This document shows positions 37,534 to 46,082 of a stretch of DNA of 64,000 bases, piece after piece. A program made the position numbers and the translations under genes. How positions within the stretch are numbered: the stretch's first letter is position 1; every line of letters starts with the position of its first letter. Origin of the DNA: Sphingopyxis witflariensis (GTDB taxonomy: Bacteria > Pseudomonadota > Alphaproteobacteria > Sphingomonadales > Sphingomonadaceae); NCBI RefSeq assembly GCF_002205635.1, contig NZ_NISJ01000010.1, forward strand, positions 92,001-156,000. Direction: 5' to 3'. The notes under the pieces are model-generated. The model made no database searches and was not told the DNA's origin. It worked only from the letters and a program-made list of their open reading frames with translations.

Positions 37534-39080
37534 CGCGATGCGGCTCCGGCAGACTTGTCCCTGGCCCAATATTCGTCGCGGATGAGGCGTTTGTAGAGCT
37601 TGCCGGTGTCGAGCCGGGGGAGCGCTTTCGAGAAGTCGATCTGACGAGGTGCCTTGACGTGACTGAGCTTCTCGCGCGCGAGCGCGGTAAGTTCAGCCGC
37701 AAGCGCGGCACCGGCGTCGGACCAGTGGACGGGCTGAACGACCGCGATCACGCGCTCGCCCATTTCTTCGTCCGGTCCGCCGATCACGGCGACGTCCGCG
37801 ACCTTTGGATGTGTCACCAGCAGATTCTCGATCTCCTGCGGATAGATGTTCACCCCACCCGAGATGATCATGAAGCTCTTGCGGTCGGTGAGATAGAGAT
37901 AGCCTTCCTCGTCGACCCAGCCGATGTCGCCGAGCGTCGTCCATCCCTCCGCATGCCGCGACTCGTCGGTCTTGGCAGCGTCGTTGTGATACTCGAACCG
38001 CGGCCCACCGCTGAAATAGATCGTGCCTTCCTGCCGAGGCGGAAGCTCCCGCCCTTCTTCGTCGCAAATGTGGAGCTTCGTCGTCAGGGGCCTGCCGACC
38101 GAGCCCTTGTGAGCAAGCCACTCCTGAGGCCCGATGAAGGTCCCGCCATTGCCTTCGGATCCACTGTAATATTCATGGATGATCGGACCGAACCAGTCCA
38201 TCATCGCTTCCTTGACCGGGACCGGGCAGGGGGCGGCGGCGTGGACCACGGTGCTCAGCGACGAGACGTCATGGGCGGCGCGCTCGCCCTCCGGCATCTT
38301 GAGCATGCGGATGAAATGAGTCGGCACGAATTGCGCGATCGTCACCTTGTATCGCGCGATGGCGGCGAGCGCCGTCTCGGGTGCAAAGCGCTCCATGAGA
38401 ACGACGGTGGCGCCAAGGCGCATCATCGCCATCGTCCAGCGGAGCGGTGCCGCATGATAAATGGGGGCAGGGCAGAGATAGATGCTGTCCGCCGACGCAC
38501 CGTAGAGTTGCGTCGCCACCATGACGACCGAGTCCGGCTTGTCGATGGGCTCGCCGCAGATCGGGCTCGGCTTGATGCCTTTCGGCCGTCCCGTCGTGCC
38601 CGACGAATAGAGCATGTCATAGCCCGCCTGTTCGTCGGCGACCGGGACTGAGGGCATTGCACTGCGCTCGGACTCGAAATCGAGATAGCCTGCGATCCGG
38701 CCGCCTGTTGCGAACAGGTCGATATCGAGGTCGCGCCGCGCGATTTCCGCCGCGACCTCGCCTTGCGCGGCCGAAATGATGAAGATCCGGGCGCCGCTGT
38801 CGCGCAATATATATTCGACTTCGTCAGCCTGGAGCTTGTTGGAGATGGTGACGAAGTAGAGGCCTGCACGCTGGGCAGCCCAGGCGATCTCGTAAAAAGC
38901 GGGCGAATTGGGAAGGCACATCGCGATCGTCGAGCCGGGAGCCAGTCCGAGGGCCCTAAATAGCTGCGCGCCCTGGTTCGAGCGGCGGTCGAGATCGGAA
39001 TAGCGCAGCGCCTCGCCCGTTTCGGCCATGATCAGGGCGGGCTTGTGGGGCGTCGAGCGGGCATGGATCGAGGGATGCAT
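37530..39080 (-). CDS. AMP-forming acyl-CoA synthetase (ligase)
   Basis: This 516-residue member of the ANL superfamily has the P-loop LYSSGTTGRPKGIKPS, the aromatic/adenine motif IHEYYSGSEGNGGTF, TLGDIGWVDEEGYLYLTDR and the hinge plus IISGGVNIYPQEIENLL, with the C-terminal catalytic Lys in LPRLDTGKLYKR. It activates a carboxylic acid with ATP and CoA, the entry step to beta-oxidation. It is in an operon with the Zn-alcohol dehydrogenase upstream (13-base gap) and an SDR downstream (ATGA). The substrate is not predictable, though a bulky or cyclic acid would fit the neighbours. Confidence 0.93.
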   Translation of the reverse strand: MHPSIHARSTPHKPALIMAETGEALRYSDLDRRSNQGAQLFRALGLAPGSTIAMCLPNSPAFYEIAWAAQRAGLYFVTISNKLQADEVEYILRDSGARIFIISAAQGEVAAEIARRDLDIDLFATGGRIAGYLDFESERSAMPSVPVADEQAGYDMLYSSGTTGRPKGIKPSPICGEPIDKPDSVVMVATQLYGASADSIYLCPAPIYHAAPLRWTMAMMRLGATVVLMERFAPETALAAIARYKVTIAQFVPTHFIRMLKMPEGERAAHDVSSLSTVVHAAAPCPVPVKEAMMDWFGPIIHEYYSGSEGNGGTFIGPQEWLAHKGSVGRPLTTKLHICDEEGRELPPRQEGTIYFSGGPRFEYHNDAAKTDESRHAEGWTTLGDIGWVDEEGYLYLTDRKSFMIISGGVNIYPQEIENLLVTHPKVADVAVIGGPDEEMGERVIAVVQPVHWSDAGAALAAELTALAREKLSHVKAPRQIDFSKALPRLDTGKLYKRLIRDEYWARDKSAGAASR

Positions 39081-39093
39081 AGTGTCCGTCCTC

Positions 39094-40200
39094 TCAGGGG
39101 ATCATCACGGCCTTCACGCACCGTCCGGCGTGCTGGTCGGCAATGGCTTCGTTGATCTGCGATAGCGGATATCTGCGAACGAGACGGTCGAAAGGCAGCT
39201 CTCCCGCCTTGTAGAGCTCGATCATGCGGGGGATGAACATATCGGGTAGGCTATCGCCTTCGATGATGCCCATCACGATATGACCCGCACCGACCAGTTG
39301 GTTGATCGAAAGACCCAGCCGATCGTCGGCGGGGCTTGCGATTCCGACAAGTCCGAAGGTCGCGCGCGGCGCCAATGCAGTCATCGCGGATTCGATGACC
39401 TCTCGCCGGCCTGTCGTGTCGAACGCATAATCGACCCCGACCGGGACGATTTCGCGGATTGCCGTCGCAAAGTCGGCGGAGGCCGGATCGATGACGTGCG
39501 TCGCACCAAGTTCGAGCGCCAGGGCCCGGCGTTCCTCCCGCGGCTCGACAACGAGGATGGTGGCACATTCCTGGACCTTGGCGCCGAGGACCGCACTCAG
39601 CCCCACCGCGCCGGCGCCGATCACAAGAAGCGACGAGCCTTTGGGGCAGGCGAGCGAGTTCATCACCGCGCCCACGCCCGTCTGGACACCGCAACCCAGC
39701 GGGCCAAGCAACTCGATCGGCAGCGCTGGGTCGACGCGGACGGTGTTGCGTTCATTGGCAAGTGCATAGGATGCGAATGACGACTGGCCGAAGAAGTTCG
39801 CACTTGCGGGTTCTTCGCCGACACAGAGCGTCCGGCTTCCGTCCACTCGGCAGCCGCCATAGTTCATTTGTGCGAAGCGAACACAATAGGCCGGCCGGCC
39901 CTCATCGCACCGGGGGCATTCGCCGCAGCTGTTGAAGGTCAGTACGACATGATCGCCAGGGCGCACCTTCGACACCCCCTCGCCGACGCGCTCGACGATA
40001 CCCGACCCTTCATGGCCAAGCACCGCCGGCGCCTTCATGATCTGGAGACTTCCGCCAAAGGCAAGGTCGGTATGACAGAGGCCGACGCCCGCGATGCGGA
40101 CCAATATCTCGCCCGGCCGCGGATCTTCGAGCATGATATCCTCGATATCCCACCGCCCCCCCGGGGTGCGGGCTACCGCGGCGAATGCTTGCTTGGCCAT
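39094..40200 (-). CDS. Zinc-dependent alcohol dehydrogenase, benzyl-alcohol/NDMA-type branch
   Basis: This 368-residue MDR has catalytic zinc ligands in GLCHTDLAF and LGHEGSGIVE, a structural zinc lobe with four Cys (FNSCGECPRCDEGRPAYC), the long insert typical of aryl/benzyl alcohol dehydrogenases and the Rossmann motif VIGAGAVGLSAV. The start is the ATG at 40200. It leads the minus-strand operon ADH, ligase, SDR and is preceded by two operator-like sites near 40271-40313. It oxidises an alcohol to the aldehyde ahead of acid formation and CoA ligation. Confidence 0.92.
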   Translation of the reverse strand: MAKQAFAAVARTPGGRWDIEDIMLEDPRPGEILVRIAGVGLCHTDLAFGGSLQIMKAPAVLGHEGSGIVERVGEGVSKVRPGDHVVLTFNSCGECPRCDEGRPAYCVRFAQMNYGGCRVDGSRTLCVGEEPASANFFGQSSFASYALANERNTVRVDPALPIELLGPLGCGVQTGVGAVMNSLACPKGSSLLVIGAGAVGLSAVLGAKVQECATILVVEPREERRALALELGATHVIDPASADFATAIREIVPVGVDYAFDTTGRREVIESAMTALAPRATFGLVGIASPADDRLGLSINQLVGAGHIVMGIIEGDSLPDMFIPRMIELYKAGELPFDRLVRRYPLSQINEAIADQHAGRCVKAVMIP

Positions 40201-40270
40201 GCTCCATCTCCCATGCGCCGTCGCCGTTCGTCCATTGTCGAAAGGGGCAGCGGCGATCCTTGCTCGCGTG

Positions 40271-40313
40271 GAATTATCAATTGGCAAAAAAATAATCAAT
40301 CAACTAATGAAAT
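40271..40313. promoter_or_regulatory. Two adjacent operator-like sites in a divergent promoter
   Basis: The left site contains AATTATCAATTGGC; the right site ATAATCAATCAACTAATG follows about 20 bases later. Both match the TAATC-type pattern. They lie between the divergent alcohol dehydrogenase (40200) and SDR (40360) genes and can control both. Confidence 0.6.
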
Positions 40314-40359
40314 TCTCTGATGCTCGTGATGGGCGCTGACGCGAAGAGTGTGAGGGAGA

Positions 40360-41175
40360 GTGACAGTGGCCGGGGACGCGTTTCGTGAGGTTATTTTCAA
40401 GAACAGGACATTGTTCGTCGCCGGAGGGTCAGGTGGCATCAATCTCGCGATTGCCGAGCGATTCGCCGAACTCGGGGCGAACATAAGCCTCATAAGCCGC
40501 GATGCCGAGCGGGTGTGTGCAGCCGCCAGGAGCATTGATCCGGGTGGTGCGCGCGCAATGGGGCTCGCCGCCGATGTTCGCGATTTCGAGGCGGTGGACG
40601 CAGCCTTCGCTGCGACGGTCCAACGGTTCGGGGAGATCGACTTCGTCGTTTCCGGTGCTGCTGGAAATTTTCTGGCACCGGTGATTGGCATGTCCGCAAA
40701 CGCGTTCAAGACGGTCATAGACATCGACCTTCTGGGCACTTTCAACGTGATGCGCGCTGCGTTCGACCATTTGCGCAAACCTGGCGCGTCGCTCATCTCG
40801 ATTACGGCGGGACAAGCCATTCGCCCGACGATGTTCCAGGCGCATGCCGGCGCGGCAAAGGCAGGGATCAACAATCTGACCCAGACGCTCGCGATGGAGT
40901 GGGGGCCAGCCGGCGTTCGCGTAAACGCCATCGCTCCGGGGCCGATCGGCGATACTGAAGGCATGCGCAGGCTGACCCCATCGGAGGCTGCGACCGCGGC
41001 GTTGAAGAAACGGATTCCGCTGCGCGACTATGGCGTCAAGCGCGACATCGCCGATCTCGCGGTATTTCTTTGCACCCCCAATGCAAAATATATCACCGGA
41101 GCAATTCTCGATTGTGACGGAGGTTCTGTGCTCGGTGACGCGTCGGCAGACGCCCTCACTGTCCCGCCGCGATAG
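40360..41175 (+). CDS. SDR of the 2,4-dienoyl-CoA-reductase type
   Basis: This 271-residue SDR has the degenerate cofactor motif VAGGSGGINLAIAERF and FVVSGAAGNFLAP, which are typical of 2,4-dienoyl-CoA reductases (peroxisomal DECR2-like). The catalytic Tyr of YxxxK is replaced: the segment reads HAGAAKAGINNLTQ, as in DECR enzymes, where Lys is kept. It ends AILDCDGGSVLG. The start is a GTG at 40360; GTG at 40366 is an alternative. It would reduce conjugated dienoyl-CoA during oxidation of an unsaturated chain. Confidence 0.88.
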   Translation: MTVAGDAFREVIFKNRTLFVAGGSGGINLAIAERFAELGANISLISRDAERVCAAARSIDPGGARAMGLAADVRDFEAVDAAFAATVQRFGEIDFVVSGAAGNFLAPVIGMSANAFKTVIDIDLLGTFNVMRAAFDHLRKPGASLISITAGQAIRPTMFQAHAGAAKAGINNLTQTLAMEWGPAGVRVNAIAPGPIGDTEGMRRLTPSEAATAALKKRIPLRDYGVKRDIADLAVFLCTPNAKYITGAILDCDGGSVLGDASADALTVPPR

Positions 41176-41186
41176 GCAAGGACCGG

Positions 41187-41984
41187 TCAGCCTTCGAGGA
41201 GGTTGTCCTGTAGCCGGCCAAGATCGCTATCCGAGAGGCCGAGGACGTCCTTCGCGAAGCTGGATATCGAGCCATGCCGCCACTCCAGTTCGCGAAAGGC
41301 AGCCTCGATATAGCTGCGATCGGCGCGCATAAGGATTTCGAGCGCATCGGGCGCCAGGCGTTCCATCCACTTTCCTTGCATGCCCGCCGCCGCCGCACTC
41401 GCGGTCAGGCGTTTCCAGTCGAGCAGTTCGGCCGTCTTGCAATAGTCCGCGATGATATATTCCCGGCGAATTCCGATGAGATCGAGCAATAGTGCGATGG
41501 CGATGCCGGTGCGGTCCTTCCCGGCCGAGCAGTGGATGAGCACCGGCAGGCTGCCTGCGGCGATATGGCGATACAGGCTGGCGAGATGCGTCGCGTGCCT
41601 GTCGGCCAGGCTTCGGTAGAAATGCCGCACTGCTTCGGCATAATCATCGGGCTTGAGGTCGCGCGCAAACAACCGCTGATCGCCTGAAAGATCGATATCG
41701 CCCTCGTCCCAGACCAAGGTAGTGCGCTTTTCCGCAAAAGCCGGAACGGTCGGATGGAGCGCGCGCTCGCTGGCCAGGCGCAGGTCTGCGATCGTGGAAA
41801 TCGCGTCGAGCGATTCGTTGCGGATATCGTCGCTCGTCAACTCGTCCAGCCGGGCGGACCGCCATATCAGCCGTCGCTTCAAAACCCTGCCATCGCGGGC
41901 CGGATAGCCGCCGACCTCCCGAAAGTTCTGGCCGCCGGCAAGTGCGACCAGCCGGTCCTCTTCGATCACGACAGTCTCGGTCAT
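41187..41984 (-). CDS. Tyrosine-phosphatase-like protein (Y_phosphatase3 type)
   Basis: This 265-residue protein has the Cys-based phosphatase loop LIHCSAGKDRTGIAIALLL (CxxxxxR), an upstream Asp-bearing WDEGDIDLSGDQ segment and the N-terminal NFREVGGYPARDGRVLKRRLIWRSARLDEL of this branch. Members dephosphorylate phosphotyrosine, phosphoinositides or other small phosphates. It is divergent from an enoyl-CoA hydratase gene, with a shared operator-like site, so it is regulated with the catabolic genes. Given five small-molecule kinases in the island, it may remove phosphate from a dead-end phosphorylated intermediate; that is inference. Confidence 0.87.
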   Translation of the reverse strand: MTETVVIEEDRLVALAGGQNFREVGGYPARDGRVLKRRLIWRSARLDELTSDDIRNESLDAISTIADLRLASERALHPTVPAFAEKRTTLVWDEGDIDLSGDQRLFARDLKPDDYAEAVRHFYRSLADRHATHLASLYRHIAAGSLPVLIHCSAGKDRTGIAIALLLDLIGIRREYIIADYCKTAELLDWKRLTASAAAAGMQGKWMERLAPDALEILMRADRSYIEAAFRELEWRHGSISSFAKDVLGLSDSDLGRLQDNLLEG

Positions 41985-42141
41985 ATGATATCCCACAAAA
42001 AGGTGCGCCCGTGCGCCGCGTTTATCAACCAGTCTCGGGTTTCCAATATGTGACGTCATTCCCTTCGACTTTGGCGTCATCGCCCGGTGCCCGGGCTCCA
42101 TCCCCGCTCATGCCAGACCGGAAGAACCCGCCCCAGCCTTA

Positions 42142-42166
42142 TTATGTGATTGATTAATTGATTGTG
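42142..42166. promoter_or_regulatory. Operator-like site between phosphatase and hydratase genes
   Basis: TTATGTGATTGATTAATTG runs on into ATTGTG and contains the direct repeat ATTGATTA / ATTGATTG. It is 55 bases before the hydratase start at 42221 and aligns well with the site at 48487 (ATTAT... GATTAATTG). Confidence 0.6.
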
Positions 42167-42220
42167 CAACCCGGTCGGGTGATGCTAGCTCACCGGATCA
42201 GCAATGGAAAAGGTCCGCGG

Positions 42221-43018
42221 ATGACAGGCAAGCCGCTTCGCGTTCAGGTCGAAAGCGCCGAAGACGTAGCCGTCGTGCGCTTCGCCAATCCGCCGCACGG
42301 CACCATCTCGAACGGCGGTGCGGCGGACCTTGTCGCGGCGATCAGGCCCCTCCTCGCGGCGGCCGAAACACGAGCGATCATTCTCACAGGCGGTCAGGAC
42401 GGCATCTTCATCCGCCACGCCGACGTCCGGCAAATTGCAACTTCGCTTGAACGCGTAGGCATGGGAAGCGTCGATCCGCAAGCCTTTGCGACCAGCGCAT
42501 TCGCCGAACTCGGCGCGATGCTCGACGCCGCCGAAAAGCCGGTGATCGCCGCGATTGACGGCCTGTGCATGGGCGGCGGCTTCGAAATTGCACTCGCCTG
42601 CACCATGCGGATCGCATCGCCCGCCGCCACCGCGATCGGCCTTCCCGAAATTCGCCTCGACATCTTCCCCGGCGGAGGGGGAACGCAGCGGCTGTCGCGA
42701 CTGGTCGGACGCCATCGGGCCCGCCTGTTCATGCTCCGCGGCGACGTCATGACGGCCAGCCAGGCGCTGGCGGCCGGCCTTGTCGATGAAGTGGTCCCCT
42801 GTGCGCTCGATCGTGCCCTCGAATTGGCCGGCATGTTCGCCGGCCGTTCGACCGCCGCGGTGTCCGCGATCCTGCGCCTGACGGCCACTGACGAAGACCG
42901 GGAGAGGCTGGCCGCGGAAGCTTGCCGGTTTGGCGAGCTTGGCCTCACCGGCGAGGCGCTGCCGGAGGCGCTCTTCCAGTTCGCAGAAGGCGATGTCGGA
43001 CTTGAAACGATGCGATGA
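42221..43018 (+). CDS. Enoyl-CoA hydratase/isomerase family protein
   Basis: This 265-residue crotonase has the oxyanion-hole segments GIFIRHADVRQ and GLCMGGGFEIALACTMR, both catalytic-type acidic residues (FEIALAC and LPEIRLDIFPGGGGTQRLSRL) and the C-terminal helix region, so a functional hydratase is likely. I chose the ATG at 42221 because it begins the family; in-frame starts at 42158 and 42182 fall in or next to the operator-like site. It is the only gene of its unit; tandem CGTCAGG repeats follow its stop. Confidence 0.9.
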   Translation: MTGKPLRVQVESAEDVAVVRFANPPHGTISNGGAADLVAAIRPLLAAAETRAIILTGGQDGIFIRHADVRQIATSLERVGMGSVDPQAFATSAFAELGAMLDAAEKPVIAAIDGLCMGGGFEIALACTMRIASPAATAIGLPEIRLDIFPGGGGTQRLSRLVGRHRARLFMLRGDVMTASQALAAGLVDEVVPCALDRALELAGMFAGRSTAAVSAILRLTATDEDRERLAAEACRFGELGLTGEALPEALFQFAEGDVGLETMR

Positions 43019-43033
43019 AGGGGCTGTGCGCAG

Positions 43034-43075
43034 CGTCAGGCGTCAGGCGTCAGGCGTCAGGCGTCAGGCGTCAGG
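43034..43075. repeat. Six tandem copies of CGTCAGG
   Basis: A perfect 7-bp unit is repeated six times without interruption. The last copy overlaps the stop codon of the minus-strand reductase gene at 43071. It is the kind of array that expands by slippage. No role is evident. Confidence 0.9.
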
Positions 43076-44084
43076 GCTCCGGCGAAACTCTGACGACGAG
43101 CTTTCCGTCGTTGCCCCCTGTAAACAGCAGGTCGAGCGCGGCCACCGCCTCCTCGAGCCCGTCGACGACATGATCCTTCCAGGCAAGCCGGCCCTCGGCA
43201 ATCCACGACGAGAGGTCGGCGAATGCTCCAGGCGCCTGGCGAAGATAATCGATCACGATGAAGCCTCGAACGGTCAGGCGCTGCATGAGGATTCGCCCGA
43301 AGTCGCGCGGCCCCGGCATTGGCCCGTCCTCATTGTAGGCGGAGATCATTCCGCACAGCGCCATGCGGCCATCCTTGCGGAGACGCGAGAAAACGGCATC
43401 CATGATCGGACCGCCGACATTTTCGAAATTCATGTCGATACCTGTCGGGTACAGCCGGTCGAGCGCGACACCGACATCCTCGTTGCGATAGTCGATCGCC
43501 GAATCAAACCCCAGCGTCTCGGTAAGCCAGCCGCATTTTTCCGGGCCGCCGGCAATCCCGACCACTTGCGCGCCCTTGATGCGGCCGATTTGACCGACGA
43601 TCGAGCCGACGGCACCCGCCGCCGCGGACACCGCCAGGACTTCGCCTTCCCGAGGCTTGCAGATGTCCAGCAGCCCGAAATAGGCCGTCAGTCCCGTCGC
43701 CCCGAGGACCGACAAATAGGCCGTCAGCGGAACTCCAGCCTGCGGCGCGATACGACGCGATCCGCGCTCATTCGCTATCGAGTAAAGCTCCCAACCGCCG
43801 GTCGATGGCAGGACGAGGTCCCCGACGCGAAAGCGGTCCGAGCGCGAAGCCTCGACGACCCCGATCGTGCCGCCGCGCATGACGTCGCCCACACCGACCG
43901 GAGGCAGATATTGGGCGCGATCGCTCATCCAGAGCCGGTTCGTCGGATCAAGCGAAAGATAGAGGTTGCGAACCAATATCTCTCCGTCCGCGAGCGGGCC
44001 TATGGGCGTTTCCCGCAGTTCCAGGTCCGCAGCGCCAGGCGCGCCTTGCGGACGGCGCTTCAATATCCATTGGCGGTTCTTCAT
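43071..44084 (-). CDS. NADPH-dependent enoyl/alkenal reductase (CurA-like MDR)
   Basis: This 337-residue zinc-free medium-chain dehydrogenase has the N-terminal NRQWILKRRPQG, LYLSLDPTNRLWM, DVMRGGTIGVV, the cofactor motif VSAAAGAVGSIVGQIG and DMNFENVGGPIMDAV, all typical of the curcumin reductase / prostaglandin reductase branch. It reduces alpha,beta-unsaturated carbonyl compounds with NADPH. It is divergent from the EthD-type gene. The stop codon lies in the tandem heptamer array. Confidence 0.9.
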   Translation of the reverse strand: MKNRQWILKRRPQGAPGAADLELRETPIGPLADGEILVRNLYLSLDPTNRLWMSDRAQYLPPVGVGDVMRGGTIGVVEASRSDRFRVGDLVLPSTGGWELYSIANERGSRRIAPQAGVPLTAYLSVLGATGLTAYFGLLDICKPREGEVLAVSAAAGAVGSIVGQIGRIKGAQVVGIAGGPEKCGWLTETLGFDSAIDYRNEDVGVALDRLYPTGIDMNFENVGGPIMDAVFSRLRKDGRMALCGMISAYNEDGPMPGPRDFGRILMQRLTVRGFIVIDYLRQAPGAFADLSSWIAEGRLAWKDHVVDGLEEAVAALDLLFTGGNDGKLVVRVSPEP

Positions 44085-44169
44085 ATCCTATCTCCTTAAG
44101 CGCGGGACAGCGACCAGAGCCAATTCCCATCCGGGGCGCGCGGCGACCCTTTCACAAGAAAGTCTGACC

Positions 44170-44547
44170 ATGATTGCCATCAAATTCTGCCTGCGGCGGT
44201 TGCCCGCTCTCACATTGTCCGAATTTCAGGACTATTGGCTCAATCAACATGCACCGCTTGTTCGCAGCGTTGCCGAGACGCTTGGCATCCGCCGCTATGT
44301 CCAGTCGCACGCCCTTGACGACGACGGGCTTACCCGTGCTTTGGCTGGCCGCGGCTGCGAGCTTCCGCCCTACGACGGTATTGCCGAGCTTTGGTACGAT
44401 AGCGCGGCTGCCGTGCGAGCGGCGGGTATGACCGAGGCAGGACGCGCCGCAGGCAGGCTGCTGCTCGCCGACGAGAAAAGGTTCATCGACCTTCCCAACT
44501 CGCCCATCTTCTGGGTTCAGGGGCACGACATCATCAGCAATGGATAG
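44170..44547 (+). CDS. EthD-domain protein
   Basis: This 125-residue protein of the dimeric alpha-beta barrel type has IKFCLRRLPALTLSEFQDYWLNQHAPLV at the start and YDGIAELWYDSAAAVRAA, with DEKRFIDLPNSPIFW near the end, all EthD hallmarks. EthD was first linked to P450-dependent ether degradation; related domains act as small decarboxylases, lyases or isomerases in catabolic gene sets. The ATG at 44170 starts the domain; the longer frame upstream overlaps the divergent reductase gene. Its stop lies inside a terminator hairpin. Confidence 0.87.
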   Translation: MIAIKFCLRRLPALTLSEFQDYWLNQHAPLVRSVAETLGIRRYVQSHALDDDGLTRALAGRGCELPPYDGIAELWYDSAAAVRAAGMTEAGRAAGRLLLADEKRFIDLPNSPIFWVQGHDIISNG

Positions 44548-44576
44548 CGGCGGGCGAATGCGCCGCCCGCCGCTAT
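44544..44576. terminator. Terminator shared by convergent EthD and thiolase genes
   Basis: A 12-bp perfect stem (ATAGCGGCGGGC / GCCCGCCGCTAT) with a 9-base loop starts within the EthD stop codon and is followed by TTTGT. Confidence 0.75.
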
Positions 44577-44614
44577 TTGTCATCGGCTCCAATCCGTCAG
44601 CCAAAGCTCCGACG

Positions 44615-45865
44615 TCAAAGCCTTTCGATGATGATCGCCGGCGCCATGCCGCCGGCGGCGCACATGGTGACCAGGCCATAGCGGCCGCCCGAGCGTTCGA
44701 GTTCGTCGAGCGCGGTGCCGATCAGGATCGAGCCGGTCGCGCCGATCGGGTGACCGAGCGCCATCGAACCGCCGTTGATGTTGACCTTTTCACGATCCAG
44801 ATCCAGGTCGCGGATGAACTTCTCGGCAACGACCGAGAAGGCCTCGTTGATTTCCCAGACGTCGATGTCGTCCTTGGTCAGCCCCGCCTTTTCGAGCACC
44901 TTCTTCGCCGCCGGGGCCGGGGCGTTGAGCATCAGCGTCGGGTCGTCGCCGATATTGGCATAAGCGACGATGCGCGCGCGCGGGGTCAGGCCGTTCTTCT
45001 CGGCATAGGCTTGCGACGTGAGCAGGATCGCCGCGGCGCCGTCGACGACGCCCGACGAATTGCCCGCATGATGGAAATGCTGGATTTCGAGGTCGGGATA
45101 GCGGCGGTTGATCTGCTTGCGGAAGGTCACCCCGCCGCCAAGATCGAAATCGGCCAGGCCGCTGAAGCTGGGCTTCAGCGCGGCAAGCCCTTCGGCGGTC
45201 GTTTCGGGGCGCGGAAACTCCTCGCGGTCGAGCGCAACGCTGCCGTCTGGGTTAAGGACGGGGACGACCGACTTGCTGAAACGGCCTTCCTTGATCGCCT
45301 TGTCGGCGCGCTGCTGGCTGACGAGCGCGAGCGCATCGAGAGCCTCGCGGCTGATGCCGTCCATCGTCGCGATCGCGTCGCCGCAAATTCCCTGGTGCGA
45401 TTGCGGGTGGAGCGTGTCGAGCGCTTCATGACCCGATCCCATCATCTGGGGGGCAAGGCCGGCGTTGGCCTGCTCAGCGGCGTGGCTGGCGGTAAAGCTC
45501 ATCATTTCGGTGCCGCCGGCGATCACGCAATCTTCCATACCCGACATCACCGACGCCGCCGCGAAGTTCACCGAACTGATGCCGCCGCCGCAGAAGCGGT
45601 CGAGCGTCGTGCCGCTCGCCTTGATGTCATAGCCCGCCGAAAGCGCCGCCATGCGGCCGAGGTCACCGCCCTGCTTGCCGACCTGGCTCGACGTCGACCA
45701 GACGATGTCGTCGACCGTTGATGTGTCGAGATTATTGCGGTCGCGGATCGCAGCGAGCACCGTCGCGGCAAGATGCTGCGGGTGAAGGTGCGAAAGCGCG
45801 CCCTTGCCGGGCTTGCCGATCCCGCGCGGGGTGCGGACGGCGTCGATGATATAGGCTTCAGTCAT
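44615..45865 (-). CDS. Acetyl-CoA C-acyltransferase (thiolase)
   Basis: This 416-residue complete thiolase has AYIIDAVRTPRGIGK at the N-terminus, nucleophilic Cys in LDRFCGGGISSVN, the ALGHPIGATGSILIG His motif and the second Cys in TMCAAGGMAPAIIIE. It cleaves 3-ketoacyl-CoA with CoA, the last step of a beta-oxidation turn. Unlike the fusion protein at 33564, it keeps all catalytic residues, so it can supply the true thiolysis step. An operator-like site lies 36 bases upstream (45901). Confidence 0.95.
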   Translation of the reverse strand: MTEAYIIDAVRTPRGIGKPGKGALSHLHPQHLAATVLAAIRDRNNLDTSTVDDIVWSTSSQVGKQGGDLGRMAALSAGYDIKASGTTLDRFCGGGISSVNFAAASVMSGMEDCVIAGGTEMMSFTASHAAEQANAGLAPQMMGSGHEALDTLHPQSHQGICGDAIATMDGISREALDALALVSQQRADKAIKEGRFSKSVVPVLNPDGSVALDREEFPRPETTAEGLAALKPSFSGLADFDLGGGVTFRKQINRRYPDLEIQHFHHAGNSSGVVDGAAAILLTSQAYAEKNGLTPRARIVAYANIGDDPTLMLNAPAPAAKKVLEKAGLTKDDIDVWEINEAFSVVAEKFIRDLDLDREKVNINGGSMALGHPIGATGSILIGTALDELERSGGRYGLVTMCAAGGMAPAIIIERL

Positions 45866-45900
45866 GAAAGCATCCTTGCAAGAAGTTGGTCCGATCCAGA

Positions 45901-45929
45901 ATTAGTCGAGCGATTAATTTAATCCCTCG
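45901..45929. promoter_or_regulatory. Operator-like site before the thiolase gene
   Basis: The core is CGAGCGATTAATTTAATC; GATTAA-T-TTAATC is a perfect 6+1+6 inverted repeat, with CGAG/CTCG flanks adding symmetry. It aligns base for base with the site at 25811 over TCGAGCRATTAATT. Confidence 0.65.
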
Positions 45930-46018
45930 CTTCGATCAAGCGAATTGGTCGGTGCGGACGGAGGGCTCGGGAGCCCGACCGGCAGCGAGGCTGCATGCAA
46001 AAAACGCTTGCCTCGTCG

Positions 46019-46043
46019 CATAATCAATTGAATGATTAAATAG
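46019..46043. promoter_or_regulatory. Operator-like site before the second aldehyde dehydrogenase
   Basis: CATAATCAATTGAATGATTA contains the perfect inverted repeat TAATCA-N6-TGATTA. It ends 40 bases before the ATG at 46083 and is the cleanest dyad of the set. Confidence 0.7.
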
Positions 46044-46082
46044 AGCCAATTGTTTGCGGCCACCTGATGGGAGAAAATCCGG

